Positions 44,756 through 55,089 of a stretch of DNA of 64,000 nucleotides are shown here, one piece after another (position 1 is the stretch's first letter; every line of letters begins with the position of its first letter). The notes beneath the pieces are model-generated. The model ran no database searches. It was not told where the DNA came from and saw nothing but the letters and a program-made list of their open reading frames with translations. The position numbers and the translations under genes are program-made. The stretch comes from Bathynomus jamesi (Eukaryota > Arthropoda > Malacostraca > Isopoda > Cirolanidae). The DNA is taken from positions 563,501 through 627,500 of the forward strand of contig JAJOZX010002360.1 in the NCBI GenBank assembly GCA_023014485.1, in the 5' to 3' direction.

Positions 44756-44802
44756 ATTCCCTGACGAGGTGTAGCTTTGAATACACGAAAGGGCCTTGGA
44801 AT
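44756..44802 (+). ncRNA. Hammerhead ribozyme-like motif, best preserved
   Basis: ATTCC (stem I), CTGACGA (44761-44767), one extra G, stem II GTGTA-GCTTTGAA-TACAC, GAAA (44787-44790), a short stem III region AGGGCCT, U-H (TT) and GGAAT pairing perfectly with ATTCC. It sits right after a (TA)n run and is followed by the family's TTTTTCCTTGTGGATTTG end. Only one arm of the usual hairpin is present. Confidence 0.72.
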
Positions 44803-44849
44803 CGTTTTTCTTTTTCCTTGTGGATTTGCAGCATATATATATATATATA

Positions 44850-45029
44850 ACCTGGTAGTTAAAACGCCTGGCTGCTGATCAGGAGGTAACGGGATCGAGT
44901 CCGGTAGAAAATTTTGTGATTTCAGCCCTACTTGACTAGTCATGTTAATCTTTAGGTCTAAGATTGGGCAACAAGTTTGACCTTCGTCAGAATAAGCAAT
45001 TCGAGAGAGGAAGCTAAAACCGTATTCAA

Positions 45030-45035
<6 letters not shown>
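44850..45035 (+). repeat. tRNA-derived SINE with the shared 3' tail
   Basis: Head: CCTGGTAGTTAAAACGCCTG (A box region), then GGGATCGAGTCCGGT (B box). The tail GACCTTCGTCAGAATAAGC and CAATTCGAGAGAGGAAGC matches the tail of the SINEs at 45663 and 62119, although the head differs. (TA)n runs lie on both sides. Confidence 0.8.

Positions 45036-45074
<39 letters not shown>
45029..45074. repeat. (TA)n microsatellite
   Basis: Long TA run following the SINE tail. Confidence 0.95.
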
Positions 45075-45081
<7 letters not shown>

Positions 45082-45655
45082 TATATAATATTAACTCATA
45101 CATCCAGTATAAATAAAAAATATTCGCCTATCATAATTATACTTATATATATATTCAGATTGAGGCGATAAAATATATATATATATAAAAAACAAAGAAA
45201 TGTAAGAGGTCAAACTTTTACCCGCAGCATATTTACTAAAACAATAGTTATATATTTTAAAAATTGCATTAAATTTTACTCTTGGCTAAAAAAAAAGAAA
45301 AAAAAAAGTTATCCTTTAAATCTTTAAAAACGGGAACTATCTATCGATAACTCGGTAACTTTAAAATTTATGTATTAATTAAAATTGAAATTTATTACTC
45401 TATTACTCTTTTACATTAGAAAGAAAACAGAGTATTTAAAATATTCTTTCGCGAAGTATTCTCTTAGAATATTGTGCAAAAAAAATATTCTTTTAAATAT
45501 AGGAACTGTAAAGTTAAGTGCATTATTATTATTATTATTATTATTTAGATAATATTCATAATTACAAACTAAGGAATAATTAAGAATTATAAGTGAAAAG
45601 ATTAAATTTATATACATAAAACTAGTAATTAAAGTTGGGAATATATGTATATATA
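45075..45655. other. Non-coding stretch
   Basis: Very AT-rich with an (ATT)n run at 45522-45546. No gene recognised. Confidence 0.5.
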
Positions 45656-45662
45656 TATATAT

Positions 45663-46062
45663 ATAACCTTGGTTTTGCTTCCGCCCGAATTGTTCATCCT
45701 GACGAAGGTCAAGCTTGTCACTCCACCTTAGACCTACAGTTTAACGTGGAATCCAACCCACGCCCCACTAGCAGTCCAGTGTCTTAACCACTAGGCTACC
45801 CAGAGTATCCATTTACCTACCAACCAATTTTTTTATTGTGTGGAAGGATGAACAGCTGGGTTTTTCTGCGCGCCGCCTGCCGTCGCTGGGTCTCGATCCC
45901 TGGGGCCGATGGATTCGTAGTCGCGCAACATAGGAATTTTCAGTATTAACTAATATATGGCTGCGAAATTAACACAATAGACGAGAGGGTGAGCTTGGTT
46001 CTATGGAATACCAAGTACTACAAATCGATCCATCGCTACACAATTTAAATTCTGTAGCGATA
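45663..46062 (-). repeat. Composite SINE with two tRNA-like modules (minus)
   Basis: Read on minus from 46062: a leader with CAAGCTCACCCTCTCGTCTA and GTTAATTTCGCAGCC, then module 1 (GCGCGACTACGAATCCATCG, GGATCGAGACCCAGC), a linker CAGCTGTTCATCCTTCCACA, then module 2 (GGGTAGCCTAGTGGTTAAGA as A box, GGGTTGGATTCCACG as B box). It ends with the tail GACCTTCGTCAGGATGAAC and AATTCGGGCGGAAGCAAAAC. Pieces of the same unit occur at 13037-13141, 16998-17025, 17281-17313, 42815 and 62119. Confidence 0.8.
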
Positions 46063-46595
46063 TCCCTATTTTTATCTTCCTTCAAGCTAAAAATAAGGAT
46101 TTAAGTCAGCCATTGGAGGATAGGCAAACCAAGACACGAAGTCATATCCCAGAATTATCCTAAATTTTCTTTAAGCTCCTGCGCGTTTAAAACATCCCTT
46201 TTTCTGGAAGGGGTGGTGGGCAGTCATGGATGGATTTTAAGGAGTCAGTTTTGTTTTTCTTGTTTAAACACGTGTGTTACAGTAATATTAAGATTTATAG
46301 AATAGAATAGAATCTTCCATCCAGCGTGGTTTTCTCAAACTCTACCTTACTTGATTCGGTCTACATAAGTATATACTTGTAGCAGGGGCGCAATACATAC
46401 ATACATACATATGATATATATATATGTACCTGTGGAAATACTTTGTATACGTGTACATACATGGTATACATATGTGTATATATTCACATGCGTGGTTGGC
46501 AAAATCTTCGCCTAAATCTATAAGGTAACTCCTTTTATTTAAACAGTGTGCGTCGTCGGTCAGGGAATGCAGGGCGTGAAAAGGAGTATCATGGA

Positions 46596-46641
<46 letters not shown>

Positions 46642-46883
46642 ATACAGATTTATGCGATTTAAGCATACCAACTATTGTCATTCATATTTATTTCACGTTT
46701 ACTCGTGCCCCGAAGTAGTTGGTGTGGGTATTTGGTATTGTAGTGAGGTGCGTGGATTAACGTGCAGTTTAATTTGTTGCTTAAATATGTAGAAAGATTA
46801 AAATAGAAGTATAGAATTAGATAACTTCAAAGGAACGTAGAACATAAATTTTATCACACTATACTAAACTCCTCATACTATAA

Positions 46884-46935
<52 letters not shown>

Positions 46936-48170
46936 ATAAATTAGTGGTCTAATTGGATTCCTAAAATGGAAATATCAAAGACATAAATACAAAATGTAAA
47001 TAGATTTATTGCAGCTTTTTTTTCCTCCAAATGAAAATTATCAATCTTTTCTTTCCATTTCATTGGTGATGTCATTGAGGAAGTCGAAAATGATACGAGA
47101 AAATAAAATTTAGTTGTTCAGCTCTTTTTTCGATTTGATTTCAAAGTAGAATCCATTTTTATGTCTAAGCATACAAGCATATATGTCCTCTGTGTATATA
47201 TATATATATAATATATATATATATTACAGGAAGATCGAATTTCAATTTTTTTTTCAGTTTCACCTTAAAATGGTTTCGAAATTTTATTTTCTTTAAAAAA
47301 AAACAATTTTTTTTATTTCTCTTTTGAGGTGTTTTGATCCGCCAGATGTCCCTTTATGTTAAAGAAATAAATAATTTATGATTGAGAGATTTTGTTTTCC
47401 TACAAAAAGTTAATATTTCATTTTAACAAATTATATACCCATACCCAAAAGATATATATATATTAAAGTAAACAATACTAATATATTTGCTAAAGCAAAG
47501 TACTTTGACCTGTGCTAATGATAGTATTGTTTACTTTCAGACCTCCAATTATTCTTGAAATATTCGTGATAGTCGATAGTCGATAGTGAGCCTCCATTTC
47601 CGGATATTTCAGACTCTTCTTATATTCGAAATATTTATTTCCGACAAGTAATTTTCATACCTGAAGTTAATTAATTACCAAAAAGGTGAAAAATCTTTGC
47701 TAATTTTAATTATATATTTGAAATATGTGATTTCTTTTTAGAAAATCAACTCTTATTTTGCGAGTGTCAAAGTTTCTTCCTCATCCGTCACATGGTTAAT
47801 TGGTTAGTTGGTTGAAGGTTGTTGGTTGTGTTATTATTGTTGTTGCTGTCGTTATCTCTAGACTGAAATGTTTTACTATTGCCATAGAAACGAGCATTAT
47901 TCAAATAAGAACATTTGAATTGGTTGTCAGATAGGTTGGTTATAACCAGGTATCTTTTGTGTGCGTATATGTATATACGTACGTTATATATGTATGTACG
48001 TATATATGTATGTACGTACGTACGTATTCAGACCTTAAAACATGATGGCCGAGAGTATGTATACTCACGCGAGACTGCACGAAAAGTAAATATTTTTAAT
48101 GGCTGTACAAATACATTAGTTTCTTTAAATCACCATAAAATGGAAATAAAATACTGAATTCAATTTTATA
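46063..48170. other. Non-coding stretch with microsatellites
   Basis: Contains (GT)n at 46597-46640, (TA)n at 46890-46932 and about 47195-47224, a TACG-rich run around 47950-48025 and a short inverted pair AAAGTAAACAATACTA / TAGTATTGTTTACTTT at 47465-47538. No gene recognised. Confidence 0.5.
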
Positions 48171-48178
48171 TATATATA

Positions 48179-48392
48179 CAGGGTGGCCCATAAGTCGCAA
48201 TCGGTTATAATTAAAGCGAAAATCCATCTAGCGGATTTAAAAAAAAAAGAATAGGATATTTATAGAGATGTTTATATTTTGAATTTTGAATATTCAATAA
48301 ATATTTATAAACTTATTACGAACTTTTTACGTGGTTTGATTTTTTTGTATTTTCGTTTTAATTATAACTGATTGAAACTTATGGCCCACCCT
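48179..48392. mobile_element. mariner-type MITE, family 1, second copy
   Basis: CAGGGTGGCCCATAAGTCGC and GAAACTTATGGCCCACCCT are inverted ends; TTATAATTAAAGCGAAAAT continues the pairing. Same family as 19853-20066, with TA flanks. Confidence 0.88.
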
Positions 48393-48490
48393 ATATATAT
48401 ATATATATGAAAAATAATTATTTCACGAAAGTAACACATGAATAATATTTATGAAGAAAATAACCACGAAAGAAAATTAAAACACAAAAT

Positions 48491-48531
48491 AGTGCTCTAG
48501 CGCTTTCGTCTGATGACATCCTCAGAAACAC
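48491..48531 (-). ncRNA. Hammerhead ribozyme-like motif
   Basis: On minus: GTGTTT (stem I with G-U pairs to GAGCAC), CTGAGGA, one extra T, stem II GTC-ATCA-GAC, GAAA, self-complementary AGCGCT and an A at the cleavage position. Confidence 0.65.
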
Positions 48532-48535
48532 TAAA

Positions 48536-48577
48536 TGTTCCTGAAGATGTCATTAGACGAAAGCGCTTCAGCACTAT
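48536..48577 (+). ncRNA. Hammerhead ribozyme-like motif
   Basis: On plus: CTGAAGA (48541-48547), one extra T, stem II GTC-ATTA-GAC, GAAA, AGCGCT, then T as cleavage base. Stem I pairs TGTT with AGCA after one mismatch. It mirrors the copy at 48491-48531. Confidence 0.62.
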
Positions 48578-48610
48578 TTCGTGTTTTAATTTTCCTTTGT
48601 GGTTATTTTC

Positions 48611-48669
<59 letters not shown>

Positions 48670-48779
48670 CGGGTGATCCATTTAAGAACATTTTTAATTT
48701 GGGTAAGGTTTTAAATGGATCACCATATGTATGTATATATATAGGAAGTTCATTTTTATTCACGATTTATATCATAAGT

Positions 48780-50500
48780 CACACATTCCTTTTGAAGTTT
48801 AAATAAATGTTCCGGTGTGTGTGGTGTGTGGTCAACCTCGCATAAACCGCTAATCCGGAATTTGACAGATTGAAAACCCAAATCACATTTTTTTTTTAGC
48901 CAGAACGCAACATATTTGGGGGGTTTTCCTGTTCATATTTTGAATTTTTAATTTGGGGCCAAAATCCTGTAATAGTTCGTCCTTTGATTTTTAATGGAGA
49001 TTAAAAGTCCGCGATTACATGGCAGTAACCCTTACGCGTATTTCCGACTGAATTAAAGGGTTCGAAGGGGATTACTTCCTTTGTAGTTCATTTTCATTGA
49101 ATGCATTTTATAAGATTTGTTACTCTTTAATGATTTAAAAATAAGGTGATTGTTCCTACTTACTATTTCGGAATATCAGGTTTTGAAAAAACGTTTTATT
49201 TCACGAAATAAACACTGGAAATGAGAAGTCTGAATATATATATATATAGCGAACACTTACTGTAATTCATACTAGTGTTTTGCAAATTTATACTTACTTT
49301 TAATTGTATGTACGTTAAACTTTATTATTATTATTATTATATACTGTACACTGCGCAAATGACGAAACAAAATTATAAAAATAATCTCTGAATCTCTGAA
49401 ATCCATAAAAAAAATCATAACAAATCAGTAAATAAATTTTTTTATTTCTTTCAAACAAAATTAGATTTTTTATAATCTTCAGTTAATGACACACACACAC
49501 ACACACACACCACACACACACACACACACGAGTGCAGTGCAAAAATGTACCCGATTTCAAAATGAAACTACAAGATAACTGTACAAGATAAGATTTAATA
49601 TTACAATGCATTGATTAAGCAAAATTAAGCAGTATTTACAAACCAACCCCTTTTTTGAACAGGTTTTATAGGTTCAAAATGCTTCAGTTAAGTTTAGAAC
49701 GAACAATATTTTAATATGCTTCTCAACAATAAAGATATTCTTTGCGTAAACTTAATTCAGGCATTTTGAACCTGTAACAAAAAAAATAATGCATGTTATC
49801 ATTTAATCCTATCTTGTATAGTTATCCTGCAGTTTCAGTTTGAAAACGGGTACAGTTTTGCGCAGCATCCTGTGTGTATATATATATATATCGGAACGAA
49901 ATCAACATACAATAAATAAATATATATGTATAGATAAATAAATTATAAACGAAAATGTCAAAAATAAATTACATTTTTGAAACAATTTCCTTATTTGAAG
50001 TTGTGATATATTTTTTTTTATCTCCCTATCTAAATTTATCTCTCTACACAAAATTAACCTTATGTTAGAATTGTATTATATACACATTATTTAGTTTAAA
50101 TACATTTTATCTAAAATAAAGCGTTTGGTTTTTGCAGGTTTGATTGTTTTAAAATCATAAACTGCATTTGGCTTACGAGTGGTCAGCTGTTATTTCGAAT
50201 GTACTTAACATATTTGGGAATTTATGACCTTAAACTGGAAATTGTTGCGTAGTTATGAACTAAAATTCTAATTACTTATTCTGTTTACCCACCTCCCACT
50301 CTCTCTTTCCCCCATTATTTTCTTTTATGAATATCAAATCACTGCAATGATCCTCTTAAATTAGTTACTAGACCCATTAAAGTAACATTTTTATGACCAG
50401 AAGAATCAATACTAAGGAGTATATTTTGATTTTAATTTCCAATCATTTTCTTCTTCCAGACTGCTCTTATTGTATCCTTCCTGTGGTTTGTATCGCCGTT
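48780..50500. other. Non-coding stretch upstream of the secreted-peptide gene
   Basis: AT-rich, with an interrupted (AC)n at 49491-49529, a MITE at 49528-49872 and (TA)n near 49879. No coding sequence. Confidence 0.5.
49528..49872. mobile_element. Long-armed MITE (GTACCCG family)
   Basis: The left arm GAGTGCAGTGCAAAAATGTA and CCCGATTTCAAAATGAAAC and the right arm GGGTACAGTTTTGCGCAGC are inverted. Pairing extends through AAGATAACTGTACAAGATA / TATCTTGTATAGTTATC and the GGTTCAAAATGC / GCATTTTGAACC pair in the middle. Non-coding. Confidence 0.75.
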
Positions 50501-50613
50501 CATAGCGGTGGGCGGAGCTTAGTTAACGAAAGAGTCGTTTATGCTTGTGAATGGGATTCTTTTTTATTTTTTATTTTTTTACTTATTTCCTGGTTAATTA
50601 AAGAGTTAACAGA

Positions 50614-50650
50614 ATAAAAAGAGCAGCGAGGAGCATTATTGCATCAGTTC
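50614..50650 (+). promoter_or_regulatory. TATA-like box and initiator of the secreted-peptide gene
   Basis: ATAAAAAG at 50614-50621 precedes an arthropod-type initiator TCAGT at 50644-50648 whose A (50646) would be +1. The spacing of -32 to -25 is what a pol II core promoter needs. A GC-box-like GGGCGGAGC (50511-50519) lies about 130 bp upstream. No clear downstream promoter element is seen. Confidence 0.65.
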
Positions 50651-50713
50651 GTCCAGGAACACCAACATCTTGTGTGTATCTCAAGTTATATTCGTTTTAA
50701 CTTTGAGAAAATG
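50646..50713 (+). CDS. Secreted-peptide gene, exon 1 (5' UTR and start codon)
   Basis: The transcript is predicted to start at A 50646. The first exon is 68 nt and ends exactly after ATG (50711-50713), directly followed by the donor GTAAGT. Only Met is encoded here. The context GAAAATG is acceptable for arthropod initiation. The 2.7-kb intron that follows holds the hairpin element 3, several (TA)n runs, a minisatellite and a hAT. This split after the first codon explains why an ORF scan misses the gene. Prediction by promoter, splice sites and frame; no transcript evidence. Confidence 0.65.
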
Positions 50714-50871
50714 GTAAGTATGCAAACTTATCTATAACGTGACTATGAAACTATCACTTCATTCGTTTCGTTGAAATTTTTTATTTTTTTGGTACGATGA
50801 ATTTAGTTGGTTGTGCTCTTTTAAAAAGCAGTGTTTGTGTTTTTGTAGGAGTGAGGTTTTAAAAATTAAAG

Positions 50872-50917
<46 letters not shown>

Positions 50918-51024
50918 TTTAGAGATAGTATTTTATATCCCGTTTCAATTTCATAGTCTTATATATATATATATATATATATATAAGCAAACAACCACAG
51001 GGAAAAGGAAAAAGAAACACGAAA

Positions 51025-51060
51025 TCCGAGCGCTTTCGTGATATATTCACATCTTCAGGA
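51025..51060 (-). ncRNA. Hammerhead ribozyme-like motif
   Basis: On minus: TTC, CTGAAGA, one extra T, stem II GTGA-ATATA-TCAC, GAAA, self-complementary AGCGCT, C as cleavage base, then GGA pairing with the upstream pyrimidines. The stem I is short. Confidence 0.62.
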
Positions 51061-51084
51061 AAAAACAAGTAATTACTTGTTTTT

Positions 51085-51120
51085 TCCCTGAAGATGTGAA
51101 TAATCACGAAAGCGCTCGGA
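51085..51120 (+). ncRNA. Hammerhead ribozyme-like motif
   Basis: On plus: TCC (stem I), CTGAAGA (51088-51094), one extra T, stem II GTGA-ATAA-TCAC, GAAA (51108-51111), AGCGCT, C, then GGA pairing with TCC. Confidence 0.65.
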
Positions 51121-51196
51121 TTTCGTGTTTCTTTTCCTTTTCCCTGTGGTTGTTTGCTTATTAATAAGATCACGTGTTATTCTGTGATTTTACTGC

Positions 51197-51198
<2 letters not shown>

Positions 51199-51245
<47 letters not shown>
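51199..51245. repeat. (TA)n microsatellite
   Basis: Uninterrupted TA run; a further one lies at 51429-51473. Confidence 0.95.
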
Positions 51246-51248
<3 letters not shown>

Positions 51249-51421
51249 CAATTTTCGATTAGATTGAAAAAAATATTATATAAATGATGATTATATAAGA
51301 GTTTAAGAGTTTGTTGTTTGGGATAAAATTTGTATTTAGAAAATAGGCCCTAAAATCACTAAACTTCCCGTAATAAAACGGTATATATTATGGAATTTGT
51401 CTCCTCCCATTAAACGTTATC

Positions 51422-51476
<55 letters not shown>

Positions 51477-51535
51477 TTTCAGAAACATACACATAAGTTG
51501 AAACATTGAAAATCTTTTATTAAATAACACGTTCT

Positions 51536-51645
51536 AACTAATATTAAGTTTCGTGGGGACTGATTACACTCGGTTAGGTAGTCCTTTTGAATTGGTTAGT
51601 TATTTCCCACGTGACTAATTGGTCTCCGCGAAACTTAATATTTTC
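51536..51645. repeat. Short inverted repeat
   Basis: AATATTAAGTTTCGTGGGGAC and its complement GTCTCCGCGAAACTTAATATT flank an 70-bp spacer. A possible tiny MITE without clear TSD. Confidence 0.6.
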
Positions 51646-52022
51646 CACGGTTTTTCAGCATTAATTTTTACATATAAATAACAGATTGTAACGATACAAT
51701 ATACTTTAAATCGTTTGAAGATGAGTATGCGTAAGTAGTATAAAACCCATTTATACAATAGATATCGCTTAAATTGGGTTTTCTCTGTTCGTTTTCTTTG
51801 AATTTTTTTACGACCCTAAACTTCAGAAATAAAACTATTGAATCCCCTATTACAGTATTCATTTAGAGAGTAGTGGCTATGAAGTCTTCATTAATTTAAG
51901 TGGCTGCTTATTTGATAACTTGAATTAAACTCGTTATAGTACTGAAAACAATGCGTAAAAGTGAGCATAAGTAAACGCTATTAAATGATTGTACAGTAAT
52001 TGAAAAATATAATTCGTATCAT

Positions 52023-52097
52023 AAATTATTGAACAGTGCATTACAGTAAATTATTGAACAGTGCATTACAGTAAATTATTGAACAGTGCATTACAGT
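52023..52097. repeat. 25-bp minisatellite, three copies
   Basis: Three identical tandem copies of AAATTATTGAACAGTG-CATTACAGT, in the intron of the secreted-peptide gene. Confidence 0.95.
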
Positions 52098-52783
52098 TAG
52101 GCTTTAGCGTACATAGTCGTATACACTTTGTTGAATAATTTTGTTTTTAAATAAATTAATAATTTTATTTTCTTAATTTGTATTCAAAATTCGTCAAAAT
52201 AACAAATTGAATATTAATTCTTAATTACAACCTATCCACGTTCAGTTTTAATAGGCAACGACCCAAGGATGTGGCCTTACTGGTGAGAACACATAAGTAC
52301 TGCAAATGAAATTACATAATTTCTTTTCTGTTGTCATATGAATTGAGATTGTCTATGTCGTTTTTGAAACAGAACCTAATTTAATAATAGAAATAGCAGA
52401 CTAGAAGGAATTATTTACATTTCTTGTATAGACGTTTTCCTTATTTATATTTTTTAAATTGAGAGCTAGGCTCGACCAGGGAGTCGATGATCGGTAGCAA
52501 TTAAGCAGTACCATTTGATTATCTGTAGACGCATATTTGTTGCAACTTTGGTTCCTGAATGACCCCTTTACTATATAATATACAAAATAAAATTAAAAAT
52601 TTAAATTTCAAATTTTATTTTGGTATAAATTGAGAGCGAGAAGGTTTCACCTTTTTTATTTTGAAAATAAAACCGGAAACTGACACGATGGAACTACAAC
52701 CCCATCATTACGGGTAACCTCGTTTACAAACGTCGGGATACATTGGGCCGTAAAGTATAAGCGTGATCCAGTGTATCCCAACT

Positions 52784-53171
52784 AGGGCATGGGTCTGTTT
52801 AATCAGTTAATCATTATTTCTATTTTAATCATTAATTAATCAAAAAATATTTTTAGAAAGTGATGGGAAATGATTAATTTTCCTCATAATTTCAACATCA
52901 TTTTACCTTAAATTTTGTAATGTATCATTTGAATTTGGCACCTTTTTGAGTGTATAAACTGCCTAATCCGCCCATGCCTAATTTCTTGAGCTAAACCAAA
53001 CTAAATGTTTTCTTCGGTCTTATCTCACGCAACAGAAACAAAGCTCTTCCTTACTCTTTTCAGAAGTATTTAATTTTTAATAATTTTTAATCAGTTAATC
53101 ATTGATTAACTGGAAAATTTCATAATTCATCACGTTTTTCCTAAAAATGATAAATTAACCATGCCCTAAAT
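52784..53171. mobile_element. Non-coding hAT-like element
   Basis: The ends AGGGCATGGGTCTGTTTAAT and ATAAATTAACCATGCCCT are inverted and TCCCAACT occurs on both sides (52776-52783, 53172-53179), although 4 extra bases (AAAT) follow the right TIR. TTAATCAGTTAATCATT-type motifs repeat near both ends, as in other hAT subterminal regions. Confidence 0.72.
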
Positions 53172-53454
53172 TCCCAACTTTCGTAAAGTAGTATAGTTTG
53201 GAAAAAAGTTCGCCTAGAAGCAAAATTTAAAAAAAAAAAGTACCAACTGGTAATATTGTGTTTTTGTTTGAATATTTAATTCTTGGTAACATTAACAGAA
53301 TTTAAATAACAAATACAATCATTAATGATTTAATGTACATTATCGTACATTAATTTGTGGCTATTTTGGCAAACTTTGTACATGATGACTAAACGTTGTT
53401 GAGAATAATCCTAATTGGTATTATTTTTCTTATATTTTTTGGTTCCGTGTGCAG

Positions 53455-53573
53455 TGGAAGAACTCCATAAGCGTCGTTTTTGCAAGTGTGTTTCTGCTCT
53501 TTGTAGCTTTACAAGACTGCGCTTCGGCATTAGGAGTACCCTTCCACGGGTACATTCCTCTGAGCTATGTTAA
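53455..53573 (+). CDS. Secreted-peptide gene, exon 2 (signal peptide)
   Basis: Follows acceptor TGTGCAG (53448-53454). With the Met of exon 1 the protein begins MWKNSISVVFASVFLLFVA, then LQDCASALGVPFHGYIPL. This is a textbook signal peptide: one Lys, a 13-residue hydrophobic core and a small-residue cleavage site after ASA (about residue 26). The exon ends in phase 2 at TAA|GTGAGT, splitting a Lys codon. The mature part has no Cys, so it is not a disulfide-type hormone or knottin. Confidence 0.72.
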
Positions 53574-53760
53574 GTGAGTTAAATTATGGGATCAACGGAT
53601 AATCGTACTTAAAAATACATCCTAATATTGGGGATGAGGGTGCTCTACGCGAACACAGGAATTTATTCTGTATCATATATAAGAAGATATACATAATAGA
53701 ACACAATTGCATAGAGGGATTCATTATTAATTTATTACTCGTTCTTTCTTACTTCTTCAG

Positions 53761-53947
53761 GGGTTCTGCTCCCGAAGCAGACGAACGTCCCAACGACGTC
53801 TATTCCCATCTTCCCGTCAGAAGACGACAACTTGCCAAAGACGAAATGGTGATCTACCCTCTATTTTTCGGATTCGAACAGGGGAAAGATTCAGAACACA
53901 AAGTCTACAACATCTTCATCGTGAAGATTTCATCACAAATAGGATGA
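53761..53947 (+). CDS. Secreted-peptide gene, exon 3 (propeptide and mature peptide)
   Basis: Starts after acceptor CTTCTTCAG and completes the Lys codon. It reads GSAPEADERPNDVYSHLPV, then RRR (residues 61-63), then QLAKDEMVIYPLFFGFEQGK and an end rich in hydrophobic residues (YNIFIVKISSQIG) to TGA 53945-53947. The full protein is 102 residues. A tribasic site followed by Gln suggests convertase cleavage and an N-terminal pyroglutamate on a 39-residue peptide. An internal Gly-Lys could allow amidation of a shorter product. I recognise no known neuropeptide or antimicrobial family. Poly(A) signal at 54036-54041. Confidence 0.7.
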
Positions 53948-54035
53948 GCAAGCAAAGATACGGACATGGCAATAATAGCTATTCATAATTTAAAAAAAAA
54001 AAAAAAAACCTTCGTTTTTAAAACCCGCATTGAAG

Positions 54036-54041
54036 AATAAA
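54036..54041 (+). terminator. Polyadenylation signal AATAAA
   Basis: Canonical hexamer 89 bp after the stop codon of the secreted-peptide gene, followed by a GT-containing stretch (GTGTTCAT). An A16 run (53993-54008) lies between stop and signal. Confidence 0.7.
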
Positions 54042-54578
54042 CGTGTTCATCATAGTTCAAGTTATTGAAGATGATAAAGTTAAAATCATGATTCCTACTC
54101 GATTCGAATTCGGCCACGTAGTGGTTGGGATACATTGGGATATGTTGCGATAAGTTGGAGATTGAACTCTTCTTTTAAAATGTTTTGCTCTAAGGAAGGG
54201 AAACTCGCATAAGCAAACAAAATGTGAAACTCGCATGCCAGTAAAATTTTTTCTCTGTGTGCGTGTGTGTTTGTGTATGTGTGTGTAAATGTGTTACCAT
54301 TAATTAAGCTATTGAATAAAATTAATAAAGAAAAGGATAATAAATTTAAATAAAAAAAAATATATTGCTTTAAAACAGTTCAAATTTTAGTTTTCACATT
54401 TTTGTACAAAATAAGTGCTAAACGTAATATATAGTTAGTTAGGTTTAGAGTTTAAAAAGAATTCAAATGAGTATTTTATCAGTCAGGAAATATTTATCAG
54501 AACAAAATATATTTTCGGGCATCTTAACCATTATTGTATAAATAATCATACTTTTGGCATTATATATATATATATATA
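54042..54578. other. Non-coding stretch
   Basis: Contains GGTTGGGATACATTGGGAT (54123-54141), a motif shared with about 52,725 and 8,335, plus GT-rich sequence near 54,257. No gene recognised. Confidence 0.45.
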
Positions 54579-54580
54579 TT

Positions 54581-55066
54581 AGTGGTGGACCGGATATCCG
54601 CATCATTTTTAACATCCGCATCCGCACTTCTGACTGCGGATATTACCTCTAATAAATTCTACAATTTACAATTAAATTAGCTTATAAAGTAAATTATAAG
54701 GCCCAGTCATGCAAATTTCATGTAAAGTATTAATTATTAATGAACAAACAAACATATATAAACCTGAAAATATAAATAGCTGGTAACACAGAAAATTGAA
54801 TGAAACTTGTTTCATTGAATTTTCTGTGGCTGAAACTCTTGAGAAAGTTATTATTTTTATCATAATGAAAACATTAATATTAATTTTAATTCTTATGCAT
54901 TGCCTGCCATAATAGTAATATCACGAAATTTGAAAAATTATGTCATATATTCATAATTCTATATTATAATGATGGATTAACTAAATATCCGCATCCGCGG
55001 ATATTGAAATTAAAGATCCGCATCCGCATATGCAGATGTTAAAAAACTGACATCCGGTCCACCACT
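54581..55066. mobile_element. hAT element inserted in (TA)n, ATCCGCATCCGC subterminal repeats
   Basis: AGTGGTGGACCGGATATCC and GACATCCGGTCCACCACT are inverted ends with (TA)n on both sides, so an 8-bp TATATATA duplication is possible but not provable. ATCCGCATCCGC motifs cluster next to both ends. The interior is AT-rich without a transposase. Confidence 0.82.
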
Positions 55067-55089
55067 AATATATATATATATATATATAT

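Larger units (their letters stand above)
48410..48664. repeat. Hammerhead-like hairpin element 2 with (TA)n
   Basis: Inverted arms (ATAACCACGAAAGAAAATTA / TAATTTTCCTTTGTGGTTAT) surround two head-to-head hammerhead-like cores and lead into a (TA)n run at 48614-48664. The outer left part repeats ATTATTTCACGAAAGTAACA, also seen inverted in element 4 at 56.8 kb. Confidence 0.85.
50986..51163. repeat. Hammerhead-like hairpin element 3, next to (TA)n
   Basis: Nearly perfect arms: AAGCAAACAACCACAGGGAA / TTCCCTGTGGTTGTTTGCTT, with centre AACAAGTAATTACTTGTT. Each arm holds one hammerhead-like core. (TA)n precedes it (50960-50984). It lies in the first intron of the secreted-peptide gene. Confidence 0.88.
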
